A stretch of DNA of 64,000 bases from Polynucleobacter sp. 15G-AUS-farblos (GTDB lineage Bacteria > Pseudomonadota > Gammaproteobacteria > Burkholderiales > Burkholderiaceae). Within the stretch, counting starts at the first letter, position 1. Each line of letters begins with the position of its first letter. Both the position numbers and the translations under genes were made by a program. The notes beneath the pieces were generated by a model. The model saw nothing but the letters and a program-made list of their open reading frames with translations. It was not told the DNA's origin and searched no databases. Below, piece by piece: positions 63,549-64,000 of this stretch. The DNA is taken from NCBI RefSeq assembly GCF_018882445.1, contig NZ_JACVOM010000001.1, positions 124,001-188,000 of the forward strand. The letters are read 5' to 3'.

Positions 63549-63770
63549 ATGAATCGGATCAGTCCCAAGAAATTACTCTTAAGTAAATGGACGGCAGTAC
63601 AACCCATCGCCAAACAAAAACATTTTTTAGTGAGTAAATTGATCCTGCCAGAGGATCTGAGTCAGCCGATTGAATTCATTGAGATTGAGGCGGTCTATAG
63701 CAAGAAAACCAAGCAAATCCCCTGGAAAGAACTGCGAGACAGCAATCTATGGATTCAGGGTTGGAAATAA
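63549..63770 (+). CDS. Trp-rich small protein of the TIGR02450 type
   Basis: 73 residues from the ATG at 63549. Contains KLLLSKWTAVQPIAKQKHFLV, the PIEFIEIEAV strand, then KQIPWKELRDSNLWIQGWK with spaced tryptophans, the pattern of a small conserved Trp-rich family of unknown function in proteobacteria. It lies 4 nt downstream of the lipoprotein gene. The same frame is open further upstream but only as a shadow of that gene. Confidence 0.75.
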   Translation: MNRISPKKLLLSKWTAVQPIAKQKHFLVSKLILPEDLSQPIEFIEIEAVYSKKTKQIPWKELRDSNLWIQGWK

Positions 63771-63802
63771 AAAAGCTGCCACTTATGGTTATAAGGGCAG
63801 CT
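63769..63802. terminator. Terminator between convergent genes at the right edge
   Basis: AGCTGCC, a bulged A, CTTAT-ggtt-ATAAG, then GGCAGCT: a 12-bp stem with a T-run on the minus strand (from AAAA at 63771-63774). It fits termination of the leftward gene at 63829 and may serve the rightward operon too. Confidence 0.78.
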
Positions 63803-63828
63803 GATTTGAAAAACGATTGACTTAAAGC

Positions 63829-64000
63829 TTATTTTTTTCCAGAAGACTTCTTCACCATCTCATCAAGATTCTTTTCAGCAGTCTCTGCTACTTGGTTCAC
63901 AATTTTTCGACCTTCTTGAAACATCTTTTGACCGGTCGTTGACATCTCATGCACTACCTTAGATATCTTGTCAGCATGGGATGGCATTTTATTTTCCGCA
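63829..64000 (-). CDS. Phasin-like or helical hypothetical protein, 3' end only (cut by window edge)
   Basis: The minus frame is open from the right edge to the stop at 63829 and encodes at least 56 residues ending EKNLDEMVKKSSGKK. The visible part (KISKVVHEMSTTGQKMFQEG, then RKIVNQVAETAEKNLDEM) is amphipathic helix with heptad-like spacing and a Lys-rich tail, similar in style to phasins that coat polyhydroxyalkanoate granules or to apolipoprotein-like stress proteins. The N-terminus lies outside the window. The terminator after it supports a real gene. Identity is tentative. Confidence 0.55.
   Translation of the reverse strand, partial: AENKMPSHADKISKVVHEMSTTGQKMFQEGRKIVNQVAETAEKNLDEMVKKSSGKK

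Overview
The window looks like a chromosome segment of a streamlined freshwater betaproteobacterium, most like Polynucleobacter (Burkholderiaceae). This is inferred, not searched. The reasons are four Bug-type tripartite-tricarboxylate receptor proteins, moderate GC (mid-40s % by eye), very tight spacing with many 1-8 nt overlaps, the rimP-nusA-infB-rbfA-truB order, and a RluB with large basic, glycine-rich tails. No phage, insertion sequence, CRISPR array or rRNA operon is visible. One tRNA (His) is present. No stretch longer than 300 bases lacks a gene.

Layout: 1-4.2 kb holds a penicillin-acylase family enzyme cut by the left edge, two small exported proteins and purU. From 4.25 to 9.0 kb, on the minus strand, lies a compact cluster: a two-subunit molybdenum hydroxylase of the isoquinoline 1-oxidoreductase type, followed by soxX, soxY, soxZ and soxA. 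No soxB or soxCD is in the window, and SoxY has an atypical C-terminal tail. From 9.1 to 14.3 kb come lrgAB, a class III aminotransferase, a Bug receptor and a gamma-glutamyltransferase. From 14.3 to 17.1 kb come a mazEF-type toxin-antitoxin pair with a palindromic operator, a PIF1-like helicase and an anchored FGE-sulfatase-fold protein. tRNA-His (with a full-consensus promoter) and dusA follow. From 18.4 to 24.5 kb there is an FNR-like site between divergent genes, a glutamate-synthase-like FMN protein, an RluA-type enzyme, a universal stress protein and an arsR-arsC-acr3 operon.

From 24.6 to 35.2 kb is a translation and ribosome-maturation block transcribed leftward: scpB-rluB, then rimP-nusA-infB-rbfA-truB-typA behind an attenuator-like leader. 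From 35.4 to 42.8 kb are a patatin-like lipase, an NlpC/P60 protein lacking its catalytic cysteine, and a yejABEF-type peptide importer. fabI and chrA follow.

From 44.9 to 49.2 kb lies a catabolic cluster: mesaconyl-C4-CoA-hydratase-like, MmgE/PrpD, citramalyl-/malyl-CoA-lyase-like and a Bug receptor. It suggests breakdown of a C5 dicarboxylate (itaconate, mesaconate or citramalate type) to acetyl-CoA and pyruvate. From 49.2 to 54.1 kb are a Bug receptor, a fumarylacetoacetase-fold hydrolase, and molybdate- and tungstate-type binding proteins flanking a ModE-like one-component regulator, without a visible permease or ATPase. From 54 to 64 kb are a GNAT/thioesterase/cysteine-dioxygenase-like operon, rhlE, selD, small stress or hypothetical genes, another Bug receptor, a four-rhodanese protein with one active-site cysteine, and a phasin-like gene cut by the right edge.

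Sulfur and molybdenum themes recur (Sox proteins, Mo hydroxylase, ModA/TupA-like proteins, cysteine dioxygenase, rhodanese). How they connect is inference.
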